From Crickella sp963642455 (GTDB lineage: Bacteria > Bacillota > Clostridia > Peptostreptococcales > Anaerovoracaceae): DNA of 64,000 nucleotides. Location of the stretch: NCBI GenBank assembly GCA_963642455.1, contig CAVIGM010000001.1:10202-74201 (forward strand). Direction: 5' to 3'. The position numbers and the translations under genes were made by a program. A model generated the notes under the pieces. That model had not been told where the DNA came from. It searched no databases and was given only the letters and a program-made list of their open reading frames with translations. Position 1 is the stretch's first letter, and each line of letters begins with the position of its first letter. This document shows positions 63,956-64,000 of the stretch, piece after piece.

Positions 63956-64000
63956 GATCCGTTCGTTTCAGGCATGCGGTAGGCTCTGTCGATGAATAAA
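63956..64000 (+). repeat. Diverged or partial family 2 copy at the window edge
   Basis: GATCCGTTCGTTT and, 16 bases later, CTCTGTCGATGAA match the two conserved parts of copies A and E, with an altered middle. The window ends here. Confidence 0.6.

Overview
The window looks like the core chromosome of a low-GC, Clostridia-like member of the Bacillota. The markers are a fused SecDF, RNase J, HemZ, YqeK and RsfS, an Asp23/Gls24-NusB pair, TrmK beside RpoD, a bifunctional Rel, and a TrmR-TrhP pair. I cannot name the family. A run of 948 Ns (52182-53129) shows that this is a scaffolded draft or metagenome assembly.

From 1 to 50.3 kb every gene lies on the minus strand, tightly packed and often overlapping by a few bases. 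In transcription order the content is: an unknown acidic protein, M16 peptidase, dut; the macromolecular-synthesis group dgt-dnaG-rpoD-trmK; ykvI with the RNase P RNA directly behind it; yebC, polA, coaE; two tRNA-Leu genes; yajC, secDF, rel, an MBL hydrolase, hemZ, hisS, aspS; nadD-yqeK-rsfS-leuS; rnj, ylbF, efp; mltG-trmR-trhP; a CNNM/CorC protein, asp23, nusB, a TsaD paralogue, xseA, xseB, ispA, dxs, tlyA; mutS-mutL-miaA; a tyrosine recombinase; a YnbB-like PLP enzyme; a TVP38-type membrane protein; and a YbaK deacylase. Several blocks match known Bacillota synteny, but the sporulation genes often found beside efp/asp23/nusB and after tlyA (spoIIIA, spoIVB, spo0A) are absent.

At 50.4 kb the strand pattern breaks up: pepF (+, cut by the assembly gap), an RluA-type pseudouridine synthase (+), a repeat-rich gene-free stretch (54.15-55.02 kb), a DUF975-type membrane protein (-), thiN (+), pheST (-), and a four-gene plus-strand operon (60.37-63.53 kb). 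That operon encodes a GtrA-type membrane protein, a class III (GSAM-like) aminotransferase, a degenerate class II aldolase homologue without zinc histidines, and an intact class II aldolase. It has its own promoter and terminator and is the least ordinary gene set here.

Repeats are the other notable feature. Four 37-bp imperfect palindromes lie behind the RluA gene. A second, bipartite repeat family with a 20-bp core has copies at 54.7-54.95 kb and again at 63.8-64.0 kb. Short tandem arrays (9-13 bp units) recur in intergenic regions, including an eight-unit 10-bp array that abuts the RluA start codon. mutL carries six in-frame 15-bp repeats in its linker.
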